The position numbers and the translations under genes were made by a program. Below, in pieces: positions 1 to 5,808 of a DNA stretch of 5,808 nucleotides. The notes beneath the pieces were generated by a model. The model ran no database searches. It worked only from the letters and a program-made list of their open reading frames with translations, and was not told where the DNA came from. Numbering within the stretch: the stretch's first letter is position 1; every line of letters begins with the position of its first letter. This DNA comes from an uncultured Akkermansia sp. GTDB taxonomy: Bacteria; Verrucomicrobiota; Verrucomicrobiia; Verrucomicrobiales; Akkermansiaceae. The stretch covers positions 1-5,808 of the forward strand of contig CAJGCY010000153.1 in assembly GCA_904501955.1 (NCBI GenBank), written 5' to 3'.

Positions 1-25
1 AACCCCTGTATAGCAACAAAAAAGG

Positions 26-54
26 AAATGGAACCCAGGGAACCTGTGGTGACA
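26..54 (+). repeat. 29-bp perfect direct repeat, left copy
   Basis: This 29-base sequence is identical to bases 5740-5768 and in the same orientation. It contains GGAACC twice, 9 bases apart, and ends in GTGGTGACA. The match stops exactly at both edges. Just upstream, bases 1-9 (AACCCCTGT) also match 5716-5724, with nearly the same distance to the repeat (25 versus 24 bases). The window therefore probably begins inside the tail of another plus-strand repeat unit. No coding function is apparent. Identity is seen directly; membership in the larger repeat family is inferred from the right-hand copy. Confidence 0.9.
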
Positions 55-60
55 TATAAT

Positions 61-135
61 GGCGAGGACCGTAGCGAAGCGGCCGGCCACGGCGTAGCAA
101 GCGAGCGAAGCGAGACGCGAAGACGGGAGCTCCGA
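61..135 (+). repeat. GC-rich purine-biased stretch, partial repeat unit
   Basis: The stretch is built of recurring GCGAAGCG, GCGAGCGAAGCGAG and GTAGC words, plus the palindromes GGCCGGCC (81-88) and GGAGCTCC (126-133). Bases 117-130 (GCGAAGACGGGAGC) recur as a perfect 14-bp inverted copy at 357-370. The preceding GGCGTAGC at 91-98 also has an inverted counterpart near 381-388. This looks like a fragment of the dispersed repeat family, in opposite orientation to the main left unit. I see no gene here. Confidence 0.6.
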
Positions 136-166
136 GCCGTTGTGGGCGCGTGTTTTATCATGTTCG

Positions 167-194
167 CGGCATTTTGAAACAATGCCGTATTTTG
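167..194 (+). terminator. Possible intrinsic terminator of an upstream transcript
   Basis: A perfect 7-bp stem pairs CGGCATT (167-173) with AATGCCG (181-187) around a 7-base loop, followed by TATTTTG. On the plus strand this resembles a modest rho-independent terminator. The stem is only about half GC and the T tract is interrupted. The gene it would serve lies outside the window, so the role is inferred. The hairpin could instead be one more stem of the repeat region. Confidence 0.35.
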
Positions 195-437
195 AGCCAC
201 GCTTTATGCCACCCCTCCGGGGTTCGCATTTGTTTTTGTGGCCTTTTCCCGGGGGTTGGGGCTTCGAGTCTTCGCTTTCTACGCCCTCACAGGCCGCCCC
301 TTACGGGGCTCCACCGTCGGGCTATTATATAGCGCCCCTCCGGGGCTCAAATTTAGGCTCCCGTCTTCGCTGCTGCGCAGCTACGCCGAGGCAGGCGCTT
401 ACGCTCGCAATCCCCCCTTCAAATTCCGATTTATCGG
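188..437 (-). repeat. Dispersed structured repeat unit, left (inverted) copy
   Basis: Read on the minus strand, this region lines up with 5611-5790 in the same order. First comes CGATAAATCGGAA (here 424-436), then TTGCGAG, then GAGCCTAAATTT (here 349-360). Next are a GC hairpin, GGTGGAGC with a second hairpin, and CCTGT followed by AGGG. The last shared word is GCGTGGCT (here 195-202). Hairpins seen are GCCCC/GGGGC at 334-346, GCCCC/GGGGC at 296-309 and ACCCC/GGGGT at 211-223. A GCTGCGCAGC palindrome lies at 372-381. This copy is longer than the right one because of an internal insertion around 362-400. Open frames across it have simple Pro/Arg/Gly-rich peptides derived from the hairpins and no convincing start. 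I treat it as noncoding repeat, not gene. Boundaries are approximate. Confidence 0.7.
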
Positions 438-486
438 GCTGTATGAAAACCGCTGCAAAATGAAACGGCGAGAAATGTTAAAAAAA

Positions 487-525
487 GCGGGGGCGGAGTA
501 AGCTTTGGGCTTGACATGCCCCCGC
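487..525. other. GC hairpin before the first gene
   Basis: GCGGGGGC (487-494) pairs perfectly with GCCCCCGC (518-525) around a 23-base loop that contains an AAGC/GCTT inner stem. A competing 10-bp palindrome, CCCGCGCGGG, lies at 521-530. Read on the minus strand, the stem is followed directly by a run of Ts (the A run ending at 486), like an intrinsic terminator pointing away from the gene. No minus-strand gene lies just to the right, so it might block antisense transcription or regulate the overlapping promoter. Both roles are inference. Confidence 0.5.
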
Positions 526-539
526 GCGGGTGGTAATTA
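511..539 (+). promoter_or_regulatory. Candidate sigma70-type promoter
   Basis: A perfect TTGACA -35 box (511-516) is followed after exactly 17 bases by TAATTA (534-539), a 4-of-6 match to the -10 consensus. A start site 6-9 bases later would fall around 545-548, immediately before the ATG at 549. The message would then be leaderless or nearly so and would lack the purine-rich site at 539-544. Either the mRNA really has a minimal leader or this match is fortuitous and the real promoter lies upstream. Confidence 0.45.
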
Positions 540-544
540 GGGAG
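539..544 (+). promoter_or_regulatory. Candidate ribosome binding site
   Basis: AGGGAG lies 4 bases before the ATG at 549. It is a fair Shine-Dalgarno match with rather short spacing. It supports the 549 start, together with the signal peptide that begins there. It overlaps the candidate -10 box, so the two features cannot both act on the same transcript. Confidence 0.45.
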
Positions 545-548
545 CATC

Positions 549-2750
549 ATGACAGTAAAATCTGTATTTTCTCGTATCGGGCTGCTCTCTCTCGGGCTCA
601 TGCCGATGGTGGCTGCTACAGCTGTGGTAGCGCCTGCGGTGGCTCAGGCTGCGGCATCCGAGCTCCCGGCAGACGTCCAATCCGCCATCAAACAGGGAGA
701 TTATGTGAAGGCTCAGGAGGCGCTGCTGGCTGCGCTCAAGGGTAAGGAGATTACCCCCACCTCAGCAGAGGTGTTGCAGCAGGCTATGTTGCTGGAGCTC
801 ATCCGTACGACCGACGCTGAGGTGATGTCGGCCTACGCCGCCAAGTCCGATGACCGTAAAAAGTTCTTGGCAGAGTTCGCAGCAGATGCCGAATGGCAGG
901 AGCTTTACCTCGGCTGCGGTCTCGTGCCCTACAAGACGGAGGTGGGTATTGACGTGCTTTACCGCATCTGGAAAGACCAAAAGGGCAAGGTGAAGAACAA
1001 GGGCTTGGCCGTGGCGCTCGCCTCTGTATGGGGCGGTGGTGAGACGGACCCGAACCCGCCCATCCTGAAAAAAGACCCCTCTCGCTACAACCCGGTGTGG
1101 CGCTACAATTTCTTCCAGAAGAATGCCTCACGCATGCACCCCAATTACAAGAACCTGCGCCCGTGGGAGCTGCGCTTCACCGTGGGTATTCCCCAGCAGG
1201 ATTGGGATGATGAATCCTTTGAATGGGCGCTGGAGAACATCAATGTGCCGTGGGATCGCTACGACTACGCTTGCTGGGCTGCTGTGTATACCGATCCCTC
1301 CTACTTCGGTGATTCCGTGCAGGGCGGTATGTACAATTACCCCTATGCCGACATCAGCTGGGCGGAGGCCACCCACCGCAACGGTGGCGTGTGCGGTGCT
1401 ATGTCACACTTGGGTTGCGTAGCTGCCATGGCTCACGGCATCCCGGCTTACACGGTAGGCCAGCCCGGCCACTGTGCCTACGGCTTCCGCCTGAAGCGTG
1501 GTGATTGGCGCGGTGGATTCGGTGGCCCGGACGGTGGCATGCACAACCGCATTTTCGGCAATCAAGCCCCCACCTCATACCTGCTGATGGAGACGGTGTA
1601 CAAGGATGACGCCAAGATTGAGAAGGCCTACCGCCACAGCTACTGCGCCAAGGCGCTGGAGGCTATGGGGGACGTAGATGGCGCCATCGCCATGTGGAAG
1701 AAGACGCTCGACATCTCCCCGCTGCATCCCTTCTTCCGTGCCTCACTGCACAAGCTGATGAAGCAGAAGAAGTACAGCTCCGATGCGGTGTACACGTACC
1801 TGTCCGACCTCATCCCGATGTACAAGAAGAACGGCTTTGCCGCGGTGAACGTAACGGCTGACCTCAAGGATGAGATTGCCGGCATGACGGATGACCAGAA
1901 GGCGGACCTGTACGGCAAGATGCACAAGATGATTGCCGGCACCCCCTCCTCTTGGGCAGTAAAGGTGGAGGACATCATGAAAGCTCAGTCCGAATCCCTC
2001 AAAGATGCCGCCGCCCGTGAGAAGTATTTGTCTACCCTCTTTGCCACCCACATGAGTGCGGAGGATGCCACCACCTTCGGTCAGGTGCTGGAGTGGGCGG
2101 TGAAGACCTATGTGGAGGGCGGCCAGGAGGAAATCTTCTCCAAGGCTTTCTCGAAGGCTGCTGCCTCTGCCGGCACAAGCGGTAAGGCGGATGCCGAGCA
2201 GGTGAAGAAGATGACCGCTGCGTACAACAAGGCCATCATCGCCGCTGAGCAGGCTCGCTCCGCCCCTGCCTTCAAGTCTCTGACTGAGGCTGCGCTGAAG
2301 GTGTGCGGTAAGTGCCCGGTGGATATCGCCCTCAAGGGCTCTGCGGACCTGTCCGGTAAGCCCGCTAAGGCTGCCTTGTTCCGCATCTCCACCACCAGCC
2401 AGTACGATGCCCCCGCCTGGCACATCAACATCACCACCCCCACGGGCGGTAAGTGCCATACCTCTAAGGAGGAGAAACCTTACATGATTGTAGAGCTGCC
2501 CGAGCGTGAGTCGCTCACCGGCTGCATCATCCGCAAGACGGATGGCAACGAGGGCCGCATGACCAAGGCTACCGTCTACACCAGTGAGGATGGCGCCACG
2601 TGGAAACCGCGTGAGAGCACGGACAACATGCCCAAGGAGTGGGTCGTGAAGTTCCCGGACGGCACCCCCGGCAAGTGGGTGAAAGTGGAGTTTGAAAACG
2701 CTAAGCCGGATTTCGCCCACATCTCTCACTTCGTCATTTACACCAAATAA
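549..2750 (+). CDS. Exported transglutaminase-like protein with TPR-like and C-terminal discoidin-like regions
   Basis: This 733-residue protein starts with a clear Sec signal peptide: a basic N-end, a hydrophobic stretch at about residues 10-32, and probable cleavage after AQA near residue 34. Residues 220-330 resemble the transglutaminase-like papain fold. GGVCGAMSHLG places the likely nucleophile at Cys282, and GQPGHCAYGF places the likely catalytic His at 308. An acidic partner such as Asp319 or Asp328 follows but cannot be fixed by eye. Residues 361-405 look like one TPR-type helical repeat (EAMGDVDGAIAMWKKTL). A long helical region follows to about 590. Residues 605-733 look like a discoidin/F5-8 type C beta-sandwich (ATVYTSEDGATWKPR, then GKWVKVEFE), usually a glycan- or surface-binding module. 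The family can act in peptide cleavage, cross-linking or deamidation, so the reaction is unknown. The next gene starts 18 bases after the stop, suggesting an operon. The coding call is very secure, the domain calls moderate. Confidence 0.9.
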   Translation: MTVKSVFSRIGLLSLGLMPMVAATAVVAPAVAQAAASELPADVQSAIKQGDYVKAQEALLAALKGKEITPTSAEVLQQAMLLELIRTTDAEVMSAYAAKSDDRKKFLAEFAADAEWQELYLGCGLVPYKTEVGIDVLYRIWKDQKGKVKNKGLAVALASVWGGGETDPNPPILKKDPSRYNPVWRYNFFQKNASRMHPNYKNLRPWELRFTVGIPQQDWDDESFEWALENINVPWDRYDYACWAAVYTDPSYFGDSVQGGMYNYPYADISWAEATHRNGGVCGAMSHLGCVAAMAHGIPAYTVGQPGHCAYGFRLKRGDWRGGFGGPDGGMHNRIFGNQAPTSYLLMETVYKDDAKIEKAYRHSYCAKALEAMGDVDGAIAMWKKTLDISPLHPFFRASLHKLMKQKKYSSDAVYTYLSDLIPMYKKNGFAAVNVTADLKDEIAGMTDDQKADLYGKMHKMIAGTPSSWAVKVEDIMKAQSESLKDAAAREKYLSTLFATHMSAEDATTFGQVLEWAVKTYVEGGQEEIFSKAFSKAAASAGTSGKADAEQVKKMTAAYNKAIIAAEQARSAPAFKSLTEAALKVCGKCPVDIALKGSADLSGKPAKAALFRISTTSQYDAPAWHINITTPTGGKCHTSKEEKPYMIVELPERESLTGCIIRKTDGNEGRMTKATVYTSEDGATWKPRESTDNMPKEWVVKFPDGTPGKWVKVEFENAKPDFAHISHFVIYTK

Positions 2751-2768
2751 CCCCCAGCACACACATAT

Positions 2769-4052
2769 ATGAAACACCTTATTCTTTCATCCCTTCTCCT
2801 GCCGGGGGCTATGATGGTCTGCCAGGCTGCCACGCTCTCCTTCCCGGAGGTTCCCGCTGCTAAAGAGCAAGCTGCCAAGGAGGGCAAGCCCTGCCTCGTC
2901 GTTTGGTATGGCTCCGACTGGCAGCCCAATGTGCGCGAGTTCTGCAAAATGTGGGAGGCTGTGGCTAAGGAGCACAAAGATACCTTCGTCTTCGGTCAGT
3001 TCGATGACAAAACCGGCCTGAAGGTGGACGTGCGCAAGAAGGTGCTCCCCATTGAGCACTATAACTTGCCCGCCGTCGTGCTGTTGGCTCCGGATGGCAC
3101 CTTCATGGCGGAGTATGATGGCAGCCAAGTCTCCAAATCACCGGAAAAGGTGATGAAAAAGCTGGTGAAGCTTGCAGAAAAAGCCGATGAGGTTGCCAAA
3201 CTGGCAGAGGAAGCCAAGAAAGCCAAGGGGTTGGATGCCGCTACCGCTGCCGGTAAGGCTCTGGAGCTGCTGCCCGTGCAGTTTGCCGTGCGTTGCGGCG
3301 CTCTCACGGACATCATCCGCAAACAGGACCCGACGGATGACACCGGCTACAACTCCCTCTTTGCCACGATGCACATTGCCATGTATGGCGAGATTAAGGG
3401 CTTGCTGAACGGTGGCAAAGACGGCAAACTCAGCGGTAAGGACCGCAAGTTCGATGAGGCGGAGGCCTACATCCGCAAGGTGCTGGACCGCGACCGCATG
3501 AAGCAGAAGAAATACGCCCACCGCCGCCAGCAGTGGCTCGCAAGCCTTGCTTATGTGCAGCGTGAGCGCATTGTCTCCAATGCCGCTAAGCCCACGGACC
3601 GCGACATGTCCCCCGTGCTCAAGACCTACAAGGAGATTGTGCAGCTTGACCCCAAAACGCAGATTGCCAAGGGTGCCAAGCGCTGGCTGCATTACTGGGA
3701 TCCCAAGACCGTGACCGTTATCAAGAACAATTTCTACTCCAGCGGTGACCAAACCCTCGGCTTCGAGAAGGATTGGCGCGTGGATGTGACGAAATCCGTG
3801 GATGGTCCCGGCACCTACACCTTCTCCCTCATCCCGATGGATGACGGTGGCATGGTGACGCGCAATTACCGCTTGCTTGTGAATGGTAAGGAGGTGGCAA
3901 AAGCCAATGTGCCTGCGGACAAAAACACCAAGACCGTGGAGTTTGAGGTGCCCGCTTTGCCCAAAAAGGCCAAGGTAGAGGTTCAGCTCACCGCTCAGTG
4001 TAATAACGGCTGGTTCGGCTGCTCCGGCCGCATTGAGATGAAGAAGAAGTAA
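2769..4052 (+). CDS. Exported thioredoxin-like protein lacking the CXXC motif
   Basis: This 427-residue protein opens with a signal peptide (hydrophobic residues 4-17, probable cleavage after VCQA at residue 20). The Cys at 18 is not in a proper lipobox, so it is probably not a lipoprotein. Residues 22-135 follow the thioredoxin-like pattern. GKPCLVVWYGSDW is the usual strand before the active site, and NLPAVVLLAPDG carries the expected cis-proline at 101. Where related proteins have CXXC after GSDW, this one has Gln52 and Val55, so classical disulfide exchange looks lost; only Cys42 and Cys59 are nearby. Residues 121-155 are Lys/Ala/Glu-rich and probably coiled helix. The middle is helical (about 155-305), and residues 312-427 appear beta-rich with a possible Cys411-Cys418 pair. 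There is no obvious Shine-Dalgarno site. The start is chosen because the signal peptide begins there and the previous gene ends 18 bases upstream, which suggests cotranscription. The function is unknown; it may be a binding or scaffold partner of the upstream protein. Confidence 0.88.
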   Translation: MKHLILSSLLLPGAMMVCQAATLSFPEVPAAKEQAAKEGKPCLVVWYGSDWQPNVREFCKMWEAVAKEHKDTFVFGQFDDKTGLKVDVRKKVLPIEHYNLPAVVLLAPDGTFMAEYDGSQVSKSPEKVMKKLVKLAEKADEVAKLAEEAKKAKGLDAATAAGKALELLPVQFAVRCGALTDIIRKQDPTDDTGYNSLFATMHIAMYGEIKGLLNGGKDGKLSGKDRKFDEAEAYIRKVLDRDRMKQKKYAHRRQQWLASLAYVQRERIVSNAAKPTDRDMSPVLKTYKEIVQLDPKTQIAKGAKRWLHYWDPKTVTVIKNNFYSSGDQTLGFEKDWRVDVTKSVDGPGTYTFSLIPMDDGGMVTRNYRLLVNGKEVAKANVPADKNTKTVEFEVPALPKKAKVEVQLTAQCNNGWFGCSGRIEMKKK

Positions 4053-4077
4053 CATTCATCCCACCATCCCCCATTTT

Positions 4078-4114
4078 ACGTGCGTGCCCGACCCCGTCGG
4101 CGCACGCACGTTTG
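4078..4114 (+). terminator. Probable terminator of the two-gene operon
   Basis: ACGTGCGTGC (4078-4087) pairs perfectly with GCACGCACGT (4102-4111). An inner CCGAC/GTCGG stem (4088-4092 with 4096-4100) caps it with a CCC loop and a single bulged C at 4101. The hairpin starts 26 bases after the stop codon. The following T tract is short (TTTGCCTT), so termination may be inefficient or factor-assisted. Confidence 0.6.
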
Positions 4115-4150
4115 CCTTGCACAAGCCAAGATTTATCGAGCATACGCGGC

Positions 4151-4190
4151 AAAAAAATACCGGCTGCGTGCGGGGGGAACACGCAGCCGG
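4151..4190 (-). terminator. metY: Intrinsic terminator of metY
   Basis: CCGGCTGCGTG (4160-4170) and CACGCAGCCGG (4180-4190) form a perfect 11-bp GC-rich stem around a 9-base loop. On the minus strand it is followed by TATTTTTTT (complement of 4151-4159). It sits 29 bases past the metY stop, the expected place. With the plus-strand hairpin at 4078-4114 it separates two convergent transcripts. Confidence 0.85.
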
Positions 4191-4219
4191 AGTTGTAAAA
4201 AATATGAGCGGGGAGCCGC

Positions 4220-5497
4220 TTAGGCGATGGCTTCGAACGCCTGCTGCAGATCCGCAATGATGTCCTCCGCAGCCTCAATGCCGACGGAGAAGCGGATGAG
4301 GTCCGGCTTCACTCCGGCCTCAATGAGCTGCTCATCCGTGAGCTGGCGGTGGGTGTGGCTGGCGGGATGCAGCACGCAGGTGCGGGCATCTGCCACGTGG
4401 GTCACGATGGAGGTGAGCTTCAGGCTGTCCATGAACTTGATGGCGCGCTCACGCCCACCCTTGATGCCGAAGGTAACCACACCACAGGTGCGCCCGCCGT
4501 CGAACTGGCGCTGAGCCAGCTCATAATACGGGTTGCTCGGCAGGCCGGCGTAGTTAATCCAAGCCACATCCTCCTGCTTCTCCAAATACTCAGCCACCTT
4601 CTGGGCGTTCTCGCAGTGGCGGGGCACACGCAGGTGCAGCGTCTCCAACCCGAGGTTGAGGAGGAAGGCGTTCATGGGGGAGGGAATGCAGCCCAAATCG
4701 CGCATGAGCTGTACCGTGCACTTGGTAATGTAGGCACCCTTGCCGAAGGCCTCCGTGTACACCAAGCCGTGGTAGGAATCATCCGGCTGGGTGAGCCCCG
4801 GGAACTTGTCCGCATGGGCAGCCCAGTCAAAGTTACCGCTGTCCACCACAACACCGCCCACCTGTGTGGCGTGGCCGTCCATGTACTTGGTGGTGGAGTG
4901 CATCACGATGTCCGCACCGTGCTCGAAGGGGCGGCAGTTCATGGGGGTGGCAAAGGTGTTGTCTACAATCAAGGGCACGCCGTTCTTGTGCGCGATGTCC
5001 GCCATCTTGCGGATGTCCAGCACCTGCAGGGAGGGGTTGGAGATGGTCTCGGAGAACACGCACTTGGTGTTCGGGCGGAACGCCTTCTGGATTTCCTCCT
5101 CCGGGGCATCTTGGTCCACAAAGGTGACCTCAATACCCAGCTTCTTAAAGGTGACGGCAAAGAGGTTGAAGGTACCACCGTAAATGGCGCTGGTGGAGAT
5201 GAAGTGGTCGCCCGCCTCGCAGATGTTGAAGATGGAGTAGAAGGAAGCTGCCTGCCCGGAGGAGGTCAAAATGGCGGCCACGCCGCCCTCCAGCTCCGCT
5301 ATTTTCTTCGCCACGCACTCGTTGGTGGGGTTTTGCAGGCGGGTGTAGAAGAACCCGGCTTCCTCCAAGTCGAACAGGCGTGCCATCTGGTCGCTCGTCT
5401 CATACTTGAAGGTGGTGGACTGAAAGATCGGCAGCACGCGGGCCTCGCCCTTCTTCGGCTGCCATCCGCTCTGTACGCAAATGGTGTCTCTGTTCAT
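4220..5497 (-). CDS. metY: O-acetylhomoserine aminocarboxypropyltransferase (homocysteine synthase)
   Basis: This is a cytoplasmic PLP enzyme of the Cys/Met metabolism family. It joins O-acetyl-L-homoserine with sulfide to give homocysteine and acetate in methionine synthesis. The 425-residue length fits the MetY group better than the shorter cystathionine gamma-synthases. Visible motifs are YTRLQNPT (51-58, cofactor phosphate contacts from the partner subunit), SSGQAA (79-84), VDNTFATP (178-185, Asp179 for the PLP ring nitrogen), and HSTTKYMDGHAT with the Schiff-base Lys204. HPASHTHRQL (377-386) and RFSVGIE with Arg403 for the substrate carboxylate follow. The frame extends upstream to a TTG at 5536, but the added 13 residues (RGAVQRARLAGD after the start) do not look like family sequence, and the ATG at 5497 gives the usual MNRDTICVQ start. 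No clear Shine-Dalgarno site is seen. A related methionine gamma-lyase is a less likely alternative. It is transcribed alone, toward the convergent operon. Confidence 0.95.
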   Translation of the reverse strand: MNRDTICVQSGWQPKKGEARVLPIFQSTTFKYETSDQMARLFDLEEAGFFYTRLQNPTNECVAKKIAELEGGVAAILTSSGQAASFYSIFNICEAGDHFISTSAIYGGTFNLFAVTFKKLGIEVTFVDQDAPEEEIQKAFRPNTKCVFSETISNPSLQVLDIRKMADIAHKNGVPLIVDNTFATPMNCRPFEHGADIVMHSTTKYMDGHATQVGGVVVDSGNFDWAAHADKFPGLTQPDDSYHGLVYTEAFGKGAYITKCTVQLMRDLGCIPSPMNAFLLNLGLETLHLRVPRHCENAQKVAEYLEKQEDVAWINYAGLPSNPYYELAQRQFDGGRTCGVVTFGIKGGRERAIKFMDSLKLTSIVTHVADARTCVLHPASHTHRQLTDEQLIEAGVKPDLIRFSVGIEAAEDIIADLQQAFEAIA

Positions 5498-5507
5498 ATC
5501 GCCCGCA

Positions 5508-5536
5508 AGTCTAGCACGTTGCACAGCCCCACGCAA
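5508..5536 (-). promoter_or_regulatory. Weak candidate promoter of metY
   Basis: On the minus strand, TTGCGT (5531-5536) and TAGACT (5508-5513) are 17 bases apart and would start transcription about 4-8 bases before the ATG at 5497. The boxes match consensus at only 3 and 4 of 6 positions. The leader would be very short, as proposed for the first gene of the operon. No riboswitch-like structure or other regulatory site was recognised between 5498 and 5610. Confidence 0.2.
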
Positions 5537-5610
5537 GACGAATTTGTGTCCACATTGGAACTTTTCTATTTTACGCAGCTGAACTTGATGCTCCCTGCAC
5601 CCACACCGCG

Positions 5611-5790
5611 CGATAAATCGGAAGTTGAAAAGGAGTTTGCGAGCCGTAGGCGAGCCTAAATTTAAGCCCTTTAGGGCGACGGACGTTAGGCAGGGGTGGA
5701 GCGGCGAAGCCGCGGAACCCCTGTTAGGGTAAGAAATTTAAATGGAACCCAGGGAACCTGTGGTGACAGAATGCGTGGCTTAAATTGCCG
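5611..5790 (+). repeat. Dispersed structured repeat unit, right copy
   Basis: This unit shares ordered blocks with the reverse complement of 188-437: CGATAAATCGGAA (5611-5623), GAGCCTAAATTT (5652-5663), GGTGGAGC just before 5703, CCTGT then AGGG (5720-5729), and GCGTGGCT (5773-5780). Between the blocks are short hairpins: GCCC/GGGC at 5666-5677 and GCGGC/GCCGC at 5701-5713. A CCCT/AGGG hairpin lies at 5719-5729. The hairpin arms differ from the left copy yet still pair. It lies upstream of metY and has no credible gene. The end at 5790 is approximate; the last 18 bases of the window hold nothing I recognise. Confidence 0.7.
5740..5768 (+). repeat. 29-bp perfect direct repeat, right copy
   Basis: This copy is identical over 29 bases to 26-54, about 5.7 kb away and in the same orientation. 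It forms the distal part of the right repeat unit, just before GCGTGGCT. The inverted left unit has a diverged counterpart near 203-230, where AACCCCGGAGGGGT replaces the AACCCAGGGAACC core. Confidence 0.9.
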
Positions 5791-5808
5791 TATCGACCAC
5801 AAAACAAA

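Noticed and set aside
140..501. Three overlapping plus-strand open frames of 60-107 residues
   Set aside because: They cross the hairpin repeat. Their peptides are low-complexity Pro/Gly/Arg strings (PPLRGS, APLRGS) produced by the GC stems, with no ribosome site and no domain.
1743..2777. 344-residue minus-strand open frame inside the first gene
   Set aside because: It lies wholly antisense to a gene with a signal peptide and recognisable domains. Its Leu/Gly/His/Arg-rich composition is typical of the reverse frame of GC-biased coding DNA.
3138..4055. 305-residue minus-strand open frame opposite the second gene
   Set aside because: Same reason: an antisense shadow with a His/Leu/Gly/Val-rich peptide and no motif.
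5498..5536. 13-residue N-terminal extension of MetY from a TTG start
   Set aside because: The extension is not like the family N-terminus, and the ATG at 5497 gives the expected length and start.
4349..5659. 436-residue plus-strand open frame opposite metY
   Set aside because: The minus-strand product has complete MetY active-site motifs across the whole length. The plus frame has none and is His/Gly/Val-rich.
1..5808. Transposase, integrase, CRISPR array, tRNA or rRNA gene
   Set aside because: No such protein motif, regularly spaced repeat array or cloverleaf was seen. The two 29-bp copies are too far apart for a CRISPR array, and calling the block a transposon would need a mobility gene or target-site duplication, neither of which is visible.

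Overview
The window is GC-rich bacterial DNA with three convincing protein genes. Two noncoding flanks carry related repeats. The secreted protein types, high GC, weak or absent Shine-Dalgarno sites and repeat-rich spacers suggest a Verrucomicrobiota-like genome, possibly close to Akkermansia. That placement is inference only; no marker gene is present.

Layout: bases 1-548 hold no credible gene. They contain one copy of a 29-bp sequence, a GC-rich purine-biased stretch, several short GC hairpins, and a roughly 250-bp repeat unit on the minus strand. Just before the first gene lie a TTGACA/TAATTA promoter candidate and a GC hairpin. Bases 549-2750 and 2769-4052 (+) form a probable two-gene operon of exported proteins. 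The first combines a transglutaminase-like Cys/His core, a TPR-like stretch and a C-terminal discoidin-like domain. The second has a thioredoxin-like fold that has lost its CXXC cysteines, a helical middle and a C-terminal beta-rich domain. Bases 4053-4219 separate convergent transcripts and hold two strong hairpins, one per direction. Bases 4220-5497 (-) encode an O-acetylhomoserine sulfhydrylase (metY). Bases 5498-5808 hold its upstream region and a second repeat unit, in the opposite orientation to the left one, ending in a second perfect copy of the 29-bp sequence.

The two exported proteins probably work together in the periplasm or at the cell surface, perhaps on peptide or glycan material, but their substrate cannot be read from the sequence. 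MetY is a housekeeping methionine/homocysteine enzyme with its own transcript and no visible link to the operon. The most unusual signal is the repeat family: the two copies share single-stranded motifs, while at least two of their stem-loops differ in sequence on both arms and still pair. This points to selection on folded structure rather than on protein.
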